A stretch of 52,644 bases of DNA from Candidatus Poribacteria bacterium (GTDB lineage Bacteria; Poribacteria; WGA-4E; WGA-3G), in contig JAJDTJ010000112.1 of the NCBI GenBank assembly GCA_022827225.1, positions 1-52,644 of the forward strand. Direction: 5' to 3'. Positions 1-7,958 of the stretch are shown here, piece after piece. The translations under genes and the position numbers were made by a program. The notes beneath the pieces were generated by a model that did not search any database, was not told the DNA's origin, and saw only the letters and a list, made by a program, of their open reading frames with translations. Position 1 is the stretch's first letter. Each line of letters opens with the position of its first letter.

Positions 1-136
1 ACAATCAGTCTCATTGAACAACTTTTCCCCAAGTCGATTCATGCGGTGTCAGCAGCCGGTTTTGAGTTGAAAGTGCTTTTGTTTGTTATCGCAACGAGTA
101 TAAAGCAGCTATTTGGATAAAGGTAGCAACTTGGGT
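1..136 (+). mobile_element. IS982-type insertion sequence, 3' end (left contig edge)
   Basis: Frame 1 reads out as the last 39 residues of a DDE transposase and stops at the TAA at 118-120. The phrases ISLIEQLFPKSIHAV and GFELKVLLFVIATS are typical of the C-terminus of IS982-family transposases (family recalled, not searched). The outer end CTTGGGT at 130-136 mirrors ACCCAAG at the right edge, as expected for a terminal inverted repeat. Bases 2-139 are identical to the reverse complement of 52507-52644. The element points into the contig, so a multicopy IS probably caused the assembly to break here. The rest of the element lies outside the window. Confidence 0.8.
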
Positions 137-141
137 TATAA

Positions 142-212
142 GTACAAGAGTCCTCTTAACTTATAACTGTTAACTGAAAGGATTTCGTAGAAATCCGTAC
201 TTATAACTATTC
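142..212. repeat. Intergenic word repeat with hairpin element, upstream of dxr
   Basis: The stretch is built from short words such as TTAACTTATAACTGTTAACTG. It contains hairpin 174-200: CTGAAA, then GGATTT (180-185), loop CGTAG, AAATCC (191-196), then GTAC. The same element with a different stem sequence sits before priA (4089-4117) and, inverted, after priA (6669-6696). No Shine-Dalgarno sequence is visible between the hairpin and the dxr start at 213. Confidence 0.6.
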
Positions 213-1382
213 ATGAAGCATATCGCCATACTCGGTAGCACGGGTTCAATCGGAAAAAATGCCCTCAGCGTTGTTGACGCACACCCTGACCAGTTTAAAG
301 TCGTCGGACTTGCAGCGAACCGAGACGTTGATACCCTTGAACAACAAATCCGAAGGTATCAACCTATGCTGGCGGCGTTGAATGAACCCGCTGCAGCACA
401 GATGCTCCGCACCCGCATCCGAGACATCAGTGGGACAGAAGTCCTCGCCGGTACAGAAGGGCTTCAAGCCGTCGCCACGATGCCGCAAGCGATACAAGTC
501 TTGGATGGGATGGGCGGGAGTGCCGGACTTTTACCGACTTTGGCTGCGATCAACGCCGGTAAAGACATCGCTTTCGTTAATAAAGAGGTCATGGTGATGG
601 CAGGGCAGCTTGTGAACGCGGCGGTCGAAGCGAACGGCGTTAACTTAATACCGATAGACGGCGAAATGAGTGCTATCTTCCAGTGTTTGGAAGGGGCACG
701 CCACCGGCAGACAGAGATTCATCGCCTTCTAATTACGGCATCCGGAGGCCCGTTCCGAAAAGTCCCGAAATCCGAACTCTATTCTGTGAAACCCGAACAA
801 GCACTACAGCACCCGAATTGGAAAATGGGACGAAAAATCACAATCGACTCCGCAACAATGATGAACAAAGGTCTTGAAGTCATTGAAGCGAAGTGGCTAT
901 TTAATATAGAACTCTCAAAAATAGACATCGTTGTCCACCCGGAGAGTATCGTCCACTCTATGGTAGAATGGACAGACGGTTCAACGCTCGCACAATTAGG
1001 TCCCACAGATATGCGTATCATGATTCAATACGCTTTGACGTATCCGCGGCGGCTGGCTGCACCGGTGCCACGTTTAGATTTACAGGAGGCGCGTACATTA
1101 AACTTTGAACCGGTTGACTTTGACAAATTTCCGTGTCTCTCTCTGGCGTATACGGCTGCAGATGTCGGTGGCACGCTCCCTGTAGTCCTCAGCAGTGCTG
1201 ATGAAGTCGTCGTCGCAGCGTTTCTTAACGCAGACATCGGGTTCATGGATATACCAGCGATTCTCGGACGTGTAATGGATAAGCATCTCGTGACAGCAGA
1301 ACCGACGCTGTCAGACATCCTTGAAGCCGATCGATGGGCAAAAGCAACCGCACATTCACTCATAAAAAGTCACTCACAATGA
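213..1382 (+). CDS. dxr: 1-deoxy-D-xylulose 5-phosphate reductoisomerase
   Basis: DXR catalyses the first committed step of the MEP isoprenoid pathway: NADPH-dependent rearrangement and reduction of DXP to MEP in the cytoplasm. The 389 residues match the usual family length. The N-terminal dinucleotide motif GSTGSIGKNAL, the NKEVMVMAG segment, ITASGGPFR, HPNWKMGRKITIDSATMMNKGLE with the third metal-binding Glu, and HPESIVHSMVEW are all present. One oddity is at residues 149-153, which read DGEMS where the family nearly always has DSEHS. The metal ligands Asp149 and Glu151 are kept, but the Ser and His are replaced. rseP follows after 58 bases that contain a GC-rich hairpin. The start ATG has no clear ribosome binding site. 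Confidence 0.95.
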   Translation: MKHIAILGSTGSIGKNALSVVDAHPDQFKVVGLAANRDVDTLEQQIRRYQPMLAALNEPAAAQMLRTRIRDISGTEVLAGTEGLQAVATMPQAIQVLDGMGGSAGLLPTLAAINAGKDIAFVNKEVMVMAGQLVNAAVEANGVNLIPIDGEMSAIFQCLEGARHRQTEIHRLLITASGGPFRKVPKSELYSVKPEQALQHPNWKMGRKITIDSATMMNKGLEVIEAKWLFNIELSKIDIVVHPESIVHSMVEWTDGSTLAQLGPTDMRIMIQYALTYPRRLAAPVPRLDLQEARTLNFEPVDFDKFPCLSLAYTAADVGGTLPVVLSSADEVVVAAFLNADIGFMDIPAILGRVMDKHLVTAEPTLSDILEADRWAKATAHSLIKSHSQ

Positions 1383-1391
1383 AATAAAATA

Positions 1392-1418
1392 GTGGGGGGT
1401 TGAGGCGTGAAACCCCAC
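1392..1418 (+). terminator. Hairpin after dxr
   Basis: The inverted repeat GTGGGG (1392-1397) and CCCCAC (1413-1418), extended inside by GTT/AAC, lies 10 bases after the dxr stop. There is no clear T-run, so it may slow transcription or protect the 3' end rather than act as a full intrinsic terminator. It resembles the GGCGGGGTT/AACCCCGCC hairpins that follow other genes here. Confidence 0.4.
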
Positions 1419-1440
1419 TCTTAAAATAAGGATAATAAAC

Positions 1441-3168
1441 ATGGAATTCTTCTTTGACCTAATGGACTTAATGACCTCCTTCCTTCCGCACTTCTGGACG
1501 GTGTTTCTGGCAATTATTTCTCTCGGTTTTCTTATTTTTATCCATGAACTTGGTCACTTTTACGCCGCAAAACGGTGCGGTATCAAGGTGAACACCTTTT
1601 CCATCGGTTTCGGTCCAAAAATTATCGGGATTCAGCGAGGTGAGACAGAATATAAAATCTCCATGTTACTATTTGGTGGCTATGTCCAGATGGAAGGTGA
1701 GAACCCGAGCGAACAGACCGGTGCCCCCGGCGAATTCGCGAGTGCTTCGATCGGCAATCGCGCCTTCGTCGTCGCAGCGGGGCCCGCTGTTAATCTTTTG
1801 TTTGGTATTTTAGCGTATTCGCTCGTCTTCGCGACTGGATTTGATAGAGATGATGCTCGGCTCATCGGTGGATTGACAGGCATACCACTCGGTAAGGAAG
1901 ATACAAAGGAAGATACAAAGGAAGATACAATTCAAATAGGATGGGTCGCTGACAATGGGCCTGGGGCAGCGGGGGGCCTTATGCCCGGCGACACACTTGT
2001 TTCAATCAATGGAGAGTCAATCCGTCATTGGGCCACGTTTGAACAAGGAATTGGCTTAAGCCCTAACAAGGATGTTGAACTTGTTGTGGAACGGGATGGC
2101 ACGCACCAAACGCTTACTGTTAAACCGGAGGCTATACCGGCGGGTATCAGAGGTGATATTGGTAAAATTCGGGTCGGCATTCGGCACGAAACAGTCGTCA
2201 GTAAGGTCAGAGAAGGGAGCATCGCCGCGCAAGCCGGGATTCAGCCGGATGACCTCATTGTAAGCATCAACGGCGAAAACCTCCATAGCGCACCATACTT
2301 CGGCTCTGAGGTCTGGCACCCTTCGACAAACTGGGTCAACGAGAAATATAAAGCACTCTATAAACAAATCAACGAAAATCGAGACGCTCTGACGCTCGGT
2401 ATTTATCGTGGGGATGAGAAACTAACGTTAGAGATGCCGGTAGAGTGGCGTGTGATTGCAAACGTCCAAGAAGGAAGCCTCGCCAAAGCAGCTGGAATTC
2501 GGGATGGGGATGTCCTCCTTAAACTTAACGGAGAACCAATAATAGATGATATGACGCTCTATACGCAACTCAGGACAATGGCAAACCAACCCATCGAAAT
2601 TGACTTGATGCGGGATGGTACCTCGAAAACGATTACGCTCGCAAGTGAAACAGAAAGTTCAGAAATAGATCCAGAGACTGTCATGTTCGGGTTGATGTGG
2701 CAGACCACCCTCAGCGGGATGCAGCTGGCACCCAAACTGGCACCGCTCCCAGAATATAGTATCCTCGCCGCGTTCGGAAAAGGGCTTGAAGCGTCGTGGT
2801 TGACCTTTACAGCTATCGGTAGAACGCTGCAAAAGTTGATCGGTGGTGAGGTATCCCCAAAACAACTTGCGGGTCCAATCGGCATTACAAATATAACCGG
2901 TAATATATTTAACAATTTCGGTTTGAGCAGCTTCATCTTTTTTGTAGGGTTTATCAGTATTAACCTCGGAATCATCAACCTGTTGCCAATTCCGATCGCT
3001 GACGGTGGTCTCTTGCTGTTCTTTGCCGTTGAGAAAATCCGTGGTAAACCGATGCCACGCAGAGCACAAGATATCGTCCAACAAGTTACGTTCGTCTTTC
3101 TCATCGCGTTTTTCTTGTATGTCTCTTTTTTCGACGGTATGTCCTTAATTGAAGGCATGCGAAACTAA
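1441..3168 (+). CDS. rseP: RIP site-2 zinc metalloprotease RseP (M50 family)
   Basis: This is an integral membrane protease for regulated intramembrane proteolysis, in E. coli cleaving an anti-sigma factor. Residues 18-34 form the first membrane segment, which runs into the zinc motif HELGH (H35, E36, H39). The C-terminal membrane part carries NLLPIPIADGG, whose Asp is the third zinc ligand; the usual LDGG or PDGG is ADGG here. Between them are three PDZ-like domains (about residues 163-210, 245-300 and 333-390), one more than in E. coli, which explains 575 residues against about 450. A 12-base tandem repeat at 1894-1929 encodes repeated KEDT before the first PDZ. The dxr-rseP neighbourhood is common in bacteria. 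Confidence 0.93.
   Translation: MEFFFDLMDLMTSFLPHFWTVFLAIISLGFLIFIHELGHFYAAKRCGIKVNTFSIGFGPKIIGIQRGETEYKISMLLFGGYVQMEGENPSEQTGAPGEFASASIGNRAFVVAAGPAVNLLFGILAYSLVFATGFDRDDARLIGGLTGIPLGKEDTKEDTKEDTIQIGWVADNGPGAAGGLMPGDTLVSINGESIRHWATFEQGIGLSPNKDVELVVERDGTHQTLTVKPEAIPAGIRGDIGKIRVGIRHETVVSKVREGSIAAQAGIQPDDLIVSINGENLHSAPYFGSEVWHPSTNWVNEKYKALYKQINENRDALTLGIYRGDEKLTLEMPVEWRVIANVQEGSLAKAAGIRDGDVLLKLNGEPIIDDMTLYTQLRTMANQPIEIDLMRDGTSKTITLASETESSEIDPETVMFGLMWQTTLSGMQLAPKLAPLPEYSILAAFGKGLEASWLTFTAIGRTLQKLIGGEVSPKQLAGPIGITNITGNIFNNFGLSSFIFFVGFISINLGIINLLPIPIADGGLLLFFAVEKIRGKPMPRRAQDIVQQVTFVFLIAFFLYVSFFDGMSLIEGMRN
1894..1929 (+). repeat. 12-bp tandem repeat, three copies, in rseP
   Basis: AAGGAAGATACA occurs three times in a row and in frame, encoding KEDT repeats in the linker before the first PDZ domain. 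Because the unit is a multiple of three, copy-number change would alter linker length without breaking the protein. Confidence 0.9.
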
Positions 3169-3228
3169 TCTTTGGTAAAGCCTTGTGTGGTTCAAAACCG
3201 CATCTACCGGATCTGAGGATTGCCGCCA

Positions 3229-3948
3229 ATGGATACTGATGACCTTAGAAAATCCTATATAGAAATTGTCGCAAGTGTGAGGGAATACATGGAAGAACAA
3301 CTTCGACTCGGTTTCTTAGAAACAGAGTTACGTGAACCAGAAAAGAAATTGCCTTATGCAGACTTCGATCTACCGAATCTAACTGCAGATGCTGAGAGTT
3401 GCACCAAGTGTCCGCTGCATGAGACACGAAATAGCGTCGTCTTTGGCGTTGGAGACACGAGTGCGGACCTCATGTTTATTGGTGAAGCACCGGGTGCCGA
3501 TGAAGACAAACAGGGAGAACCCTTCGTCGGTAGAGCAGGTCAGTTGCTAACACAGATCATTGAGGCAGGGATGAAACTTAAACGTTCGGATGTCTACATT
3601 GCCAATGTCCTTAAATGCCGTCCACCGGGGAATAGGAACCCTGCATCGGATGAAGTTGAAACCTGTAGTCCTTATCTAATCCGTCAGATAGAACTGATTC
3701 AACCGAAGGTTATTGTTGCACTCGGTAGCTTCGCGGCGCAGATGTTGCTCGGCACTAAAACAGGTATAACGAGGTTACGCGGTGAGTTTCACGATTGCCA
3801 GGTTGCTGGACTCAACTTCCCGCCACATAAGAAACCACCAGTTGTTATGCCGACCTATCACCCCGCATACCTCCTCAGAAACCCGAACGCCAAACGCGAT
3901 GTATGGGAAGACATACAACAGGTCATGGCTTTTTTGACAGATGGATAA
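3229..3948 (+). CDS. Type 4 (family 4) uracil-DNA glycosylase, Fe-S
   Basis: The enzyme removes uracil from DNA to start base excision repair. Motif 1 is [20 protein letters not shown] at about residue 85, and the second active-site motif is [11 protein letters not shown] near the C-terminus. Four cysteines, C58, C61, C130 and C146, are spaced as the 4Fe-4S ligands of thermophile-type family 4 enzymes. An upstream in-frame TTG at 3220 would leave only one base after the GAGG at 3215-3218. The ATG at 3229 has a ten-base spacing and is preferred, giving 239 residues. The N-terminal 55 residues are an extension before the first Cys pair. Confidence 0.92.
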   Translation: MDTDDLRKSYIEIVASVREYMEEQLRLGFLETELREPEKKLPYADFDLPNLTADAESCTKCPLHETRNSVVFGVGDTSADLMFIGEAPGADEDKQGEPFVGRAGQLLTQIIEAGMKLKRSDVYIANVLKCRPPGNRNPASDEVETCSPYLIRQIELIQPKVIVALGSFAAQMLLGTKTGITRLRGEFHDCQVAGLNFPPHKKPPVVMPTYHPAYLLRNPNAKRDVWEDIQQVMAFLTDG

Positions 3949-3954
3949 AATAAA

Positions 3955-4135
3955 ATAGTTATCAGTTGTCAGTACTCAGTTAACAACTTGTGACTGGAAC
4001 GATTGCTGATACTGACACAACCCTCTTTAACTTTGACCAACAACTCGTCTATAAATACTTTTACTTAGGCGCGAGTTGTTGTTCAAAACTGAAAGGTTTT
4101 TCGGAGAAAAACCGTACTGAAACTGTTAACTAATT
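3955..4135. repeat. Word repeat region with covarying hairpin, upstream of priA
   Basis: The region opens with words such as AGTTATCAGTTGTCAGTACTC and ends with hairpin 4089-4117. The hairpin is CTGAAA, then GGTTTTTC (4095-4102), loop GGA, GAAAAACC (4106-4113), then GTAC. It matches the dxr-side element in its flanks but has a different, fully compensated stem. The priA ATG lies 18 bases after the hairpin and has no visible Shine-Dalgarno sequence. Confidence 0.6.
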
Positions 4136-6649
4136 ATGCGCTATGCAAACGTTGCTTTTCCGCTATCAGTGAATCAGGTATTTACCTACAGCGTACCGTC
4201 GCAGTTGGATGCGGTTCTGCAACCGGGTGTCCGAGTGTTAGCACCGTTTCGCAGAACGAAGCAGGAGGGCGTTGTCGTCGAACGGATCGACGAAACCGAC
4301 CTGGCACCGAAAGTCATCAAAAATGTCTCTGCCTGTCTTGATGAGACCCCGATGTTCTCCGCTGAGATGCTTTCGCTTACGAAATGGATTGCGGACTACT
4401 ACGTCTGCTCGTGGGGTTTATCGCTCTTTTGTGCCGTGCCTGCCGCCGTGCGAAGCCAGAAAAGAGAGCAGGTGCGCCTTCTTCCCGAGGCTCCGGCACC
4501 GGCTGGAAAAGTTCAAACAAAAATCGTCTCGCTTTTGGAGGCGGAAGGCGAACTTTCTGTGAACCAAATTGCCAGACGTGCCAATATGAGCGTCCAGGAT
4601 GTCCGTCCGAGGATTACAGCACTCCGTGAGAAAAAGATCGTTACACTTGACATTACCCATAAACCGAAAGCGAGCACACAGGTAACCACAGTCGCCTCGT
4701 TAGCTTTACCGGAGACCGATATTGAAACCGAAATTGCGCAGCTCAAGGGGAACACGGACGAGAACGCGTCGCCTTCATTGAAACATAGACACGCCGCCGA
4801 TGTCAAACGTGCAGAAGTCCTACAACGCCTTCTCAAAGAAGGTGTCCCTTTGGGAACAGCAGACTTAGCGAAACGGGTGAATGCAAGCATTTCGATCTTA
4901 CGCCCCCTCGAAAGACGTGGCGTTATTCGTATTACACAAGCACAGACGGTGCGTAATCCGATGAGTACCGAATCCATCGCGCCGACGCAACCCCTCCCTT
5001 TAAATCCAGCACAATCGGCAGCGTTGGCAGCAATTCGCGAAACACTTGCCCAGGATACTCGTAACAGTCCACTCACTTTTTTACTCCACGGTGTAACAGG
5101 GAGCGGAAAAACTGAGGTCTATATGCAGGCAATGGCGGAAGTGCTCGAGAACGAAAAATCTGTCATTGTGTTGGTCCCAGAGATTTCGCTCACGCCCCAG
5201 ACCGCATCTCGATTTGTTGGACGGTTCGGAGAACGCGTAGCATTGCTACATAGCCGCCTGAGTGATGGAGAACGCTATGACCAGTGGCACCGTATCCAGA
5301 AAGGTGAAGCCGATATCGTTATCGGTCCCCGCTCCGCGATCTTTGCGCCTGTTCAGAAACTCGGAATGTTAATTATAGACGAAGAACACTCGGATTCCTA
5401 TAAATCAGATACTGCCCCGCGTTACCATGCGCGTGAAGTGGCACAGAAGCGGAGCGAACTCTCGAACTGCCCTGTCATATTAGGGAGTGCGACACCGTCG
5501 CTTGAAAGTTTCCACCGGGCACAGCATCGGAGTTATCAGATGCTAAATCTACCGGATCGAGTATTTGATAGAAAAATGCCCGATGTTCACATCGTTGATA
5601 TGCGCAGCGAATTAAAAAAAGGAAACCGCACCATCTTTTCAGAGCTACTCCGAAGTTCTATAGAGACACGCCTCGTTCGACAAGAGCAAATTATCCTATT
5701 TCTGAATCGACGCGGACACTCCACTTATGTCTTCTGTCGAAATTGCGGTTATGTTGAACAGTGTGACAACTGCTCAATCTCGTTGACCTATCACCGTCAA
5801 ACGCAGCAGCTGACCTGCCATCACTGTGGTCGTACACGCTCCACACATCAGGTCTGTCCGCAGTGCGGCAGTGAGGCGATCCGTTTTTTTGGTGCTGGAA
5901 CTGAAGCGGTCGAACAAGAAGTGTACAAAGCGTTTCCGGATGCGCGCGTGAGGCGGTTTGACGCGGATTCAACCGCTCGGAAAAACGCACATCAACAAAT
6001 TTTAGAGGCGTTCAAAGAACAGAAAATTGACATTCTGATAGGGACACAGATGGTGTCGAAGGGGTTGGACTTCCCGAACGTTACACTTGTCGGGGTTATC
6101 GCCGCGGATACGGCTTTGAACCTCCCTGATTTCCGAGCCAGTGAACAGACGTTCAGCCTCCTGACACAGGTTGCAGGACGTTCTGGGCGTGCCGAGCTTG
6201 AAGGTCAGGTTATCTTCCAGACCTATATGCCTGAACATTACTGCATCAAATCAGCACAGCAGCACGATTACATCGGTTTCTATGCCCAGGAGGTAGAGGC
6301 GCGGGGCGAGTTGCGCTATCCACCGTTCTCCAACGTCGCAACACTTCTACTTCGGGGTAGGGACGAGAAAGAGGTTATTGAGGCGGCTCACGCGGCGCGA
6401 GAGCAACTTGAGATGTGGCGAACGGATCACGGAACCGCTGATACCGAACCGACAATGATAGAGATCCTCGGTCCCGCACCCGCGCCATTGACAAAAATCG
6501 AAGGCAAATTTCGGTGGCATCTGCTGCTCCGAAGTGCTAATCCTGAAAAAATGAGTCAACTCCTTAAACGTTTCACGGACGAACCACCAACCACAATATC
6601 GAAGGCTATTGAATTGGTGGTAGATATCGATCCAACAAATACACTCTAA
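4136..6649 (+). CDS. priA: Primosomal protein N', replication restart helicase PriA
   Basis: PriA binds stalled or repaired forks and loads the replicative helicase. The N-terminal region contains the fork-binding domain followed by a winged-helix part. Walker A is GVTGSGKTEVY at about residue 318 and Walker B is DEEH at about 415. Eight cysteines in CRNCGYVEQCDNC and the following CHHCGRT/CPQCGS pairs (about 534-580) form the two zinc sites. The second helicase domain has GTQMVSKGLDFPNV and QVAGRSGR. At 837 residues it is somewhat longer than E. coli PriA (732), mainly from an insert around residues 180-270. The start is the first ATG and has no Shine-Dalgarno sequence. Confidence 0.95.
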   Translation: MRYANVAFPLSVNQVFTYSVPSQLDAVLQPGVRVLAPFRRTKQEGVVVERIDETDLAPKVIKNVSACLDETPMFSAEMLSLTKWIADYYVCSWGLSLFCAVPAAVRSQKREQVRLLPEAPAPAGKVQTKIVSLLEAEGELSVNQIARRANMSVQDVRPRITALREKKIVTLDITHKPKASTQVTTVASLALPETDIETEIAQLKGNTDENASPSLKHRHAADVKRAEVLQRLLKEGVPLGTADLAKRVNASISILRPLERRGVIRITQAQTVRNPMSTESIAPTQPLPLNPAQSAALAAIRETLAQDTRNSPLTFLLHGVTGSGKTEVYMQAMAEVLENEKSVIVLVPEISLTPQTASRFVGRFGERVALLHSRLSDGERYDQWHRIQKGEADIVIGPRSAIFAPVQKLGMLIIDEEHSDSYKSDTAPRYHAREVAQKRSELSNCPVILGSATPSLESFHRAQHRSYQMLNLPDRVFDRKMPDVHIVDMRSELKKGNRTIFSELLRSSIETRLVRQEQIILFLNRRGHSTYVFCRNCGYVEQCDNCSISLTYHRQTQQLTCHHCGRTRSTHQVCPQCGSEAIRFFGAGTEAVEQEVYKAFPDARVRRFDADSTARKNAHQQILEAFKEQKIDILIGTQMVSKGLDFPNVTLVGVIAADTALNLPDFRASEQTFSLLTQVAGRSGRAELEGQVIFQTYMPEHYCIKSAQQHDYIGFYAQEVEARGELRYPPFSNVATLLLRGRDEKEVIEAAHAAREQLEMWRTDHGTADTEPTMIEILGPAPAPLTKIEGKFRWHLLLRSANPEKMSQLLKRFTDEPPTTISKAIELVVDIDPTNTL

Positions 6650-6840
6650 AAATAGTTAACAGTTGTCCGTACGGATTTTTTCAAAAATCCTTTCAGTTTT
6701 TAGGGGTTATCAGTTAACAGTACTCAGTTTTCAGTTAAGAGACGTTTTTGTTAATCAGATACCTCTTTAACTGACCACTGATAACCGATAACTGACAACC
6801 AACCCTCTTGTAACTGTTAACTGTTAACTTCTAAAAAGGA
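6650..6840. repeat. Imperfect palindromic word repeat after priA
   Basis: Hairpin 6669-6696 is the inverted form of the dxr/priA element: GTAC, GGATTTTT (6673-6680), TC, AAAAATCC (6683-6690), TTTCAG. It is followed by two roughly 37-base arms (6706-6743 and 6767-6805) made of GGTTATCAGTTAACAG-type and CTGATAACCGATAACTG-type words. The arms can pair around a short centre. Confidence 0.6.
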
Positions 6841-6851
6841 ATTCATAATAA

Positions 6852-7811
6852 ATGGGTAACCGGATATTTGAAAAACTTGACGATACTGACCTACTTGCAC
6901 AGCGTCCGATCTTGGTTTTCGCAGCGGACCCACTCGCATCCGCTGGAATTAAAGGACTCGGACAGGTACAGCACCCAAAACCGCACTACCGTACACATGC
7001 AGAGTTTTTGCAGCTGCAACGCGATCTTGTCGCCGATGGTCAGCTCGACGGTCTCCTGATGACCCCTGCCGATGCAGAAACACTTGCGCTTGAGGAAAAC
7101 TTATTTGAGACTACACCGATCACGCCGATCGTTCGGATGAATTCGGAAACCGCTATTTGGAACCCACGATTCGGGGTCTACACTTCACAGTTGTCGATGC
7201 CGTTCCAGACGGTATTCCCAGAAGACATGCAACGCTATTGTGAGGCACTCATCGGGCCCGCGTTGGAATGTAGGGTTAATCTCGGGCTGTATTCCATCAC
7301 ACTCAACAACGATCCGATTGCCGATGAACGGATGTTGCAAGCTTATGTGCAATTCGCGCATGTTGTCGGTGAGATTGAAGGATTTGATCATCTCTTAGAG
7401 GTTTTTTTACCGAACATTAAACTACCAGGGATGGATGATGAGAAGCGCGGTATGTACGTCGCTGATTCTATCGTCCGCACAATGAGTTACCTCCGTAAAC
7501 ACCAACGTCCACGCTTTATCAAGACTGCCTACACGACTGCCGATGTCTGGAATGAGTTGTGCCAATTCGATACGACATTGGTCATCGGTGCGTTGGGGGG
7601 TCCGCGTCAGAATGCTCGTAGTACATTCGCTTTAGCACACAATGTCGTTAGCAGCGGTGGACGAGCGATTCTGTTCGGACGCACTATCTTTGGTGAAGAT
7701 GACCCGATCGGTTTTGTGCAATGTCTGCGTCGCGTCCTTGATGGTGAGGAAGACGCTCAGAATGCCCACGCATCGTATCAGAAGCTTCTACGCGGTTCGC
7801 GTCCCAATTAA
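6852..7811 (+). CDS. DhnA/DeoC-type class I aldolase-like TIM-barrel protein
   Basis: The 319-residue soluble protein resembles the DeoC/FbaB/LacD aldolase superfamily. The C-terminal half has PRFIKTAYTTADVW, where the Lys would be the Schiff-base residue. It is followed by VIGALGGPRQNARSTFALAH and SSGGRAILFGRTIF, which look like the phosphate-binding loops of DhnA-type aldolases. The N-terminal part is more divergent, so the substrate cannot be named; a sugar-phosphate or ketose aldolase is the most likely reading. AAAAAGGA lies about 13 bases before the ATG. An ATP-grasp gene follows after about 150 bases of repeat-containing spacer. Confidence 0.6.
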   Translation: MGNRIFEKLDDTDLLAQRPILVFAADPLASAGIKGLGQVQHPKPHYRTHAEFLQLQRDLVADGQLDGLLMTPADAETLALEENLFETTPITPIVRMNSETAIWNPRFGVYTSQLSMPFQTVFPEDMQRYCEALIGPALECRVNLGLYSITLNNDPIADERMLQAYVQFAHVVGEIEGFDHLLEVFLPNIKLPGMDDEKRGMYVADSIVRTMSYLRKHQRPRFIKTAYTTADVWNELCQFDTTLVIGALGGPRQNARSTFALAHNVVSSGGRAILFGRTIFGEDDPIGFVQCLRRVLDGEEDAQNAHASYQKLLRGSRPN

Positions 7812-7905
7812 CAGGATTATAAGTGGTTGGTGGAAGATTTCCGTGACCGTTCCGAACCCTCTTAACTTATAACTTATAAGTTATAACTTATTAACAACGA
7901 TCCGC
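7808..7905. repeat. TTATAAGTT-type word repeat
   Basis: The spacer holds AGGATTATAAGTGGTTGG and a palindromic run CTTATAACTTATAAGTTATAAC. These words recur at 142-212 and 30110-30200. A GC-rich CGCGCCTATACGCGCG palindrome follows at about 7913-7928. Confidence 0.5.
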
Positions 7906-7958
7906 TGTGGCGCGCCTATACGCGCGCCCGCCACTACCACAAAGCAGGAGATTCCCGA

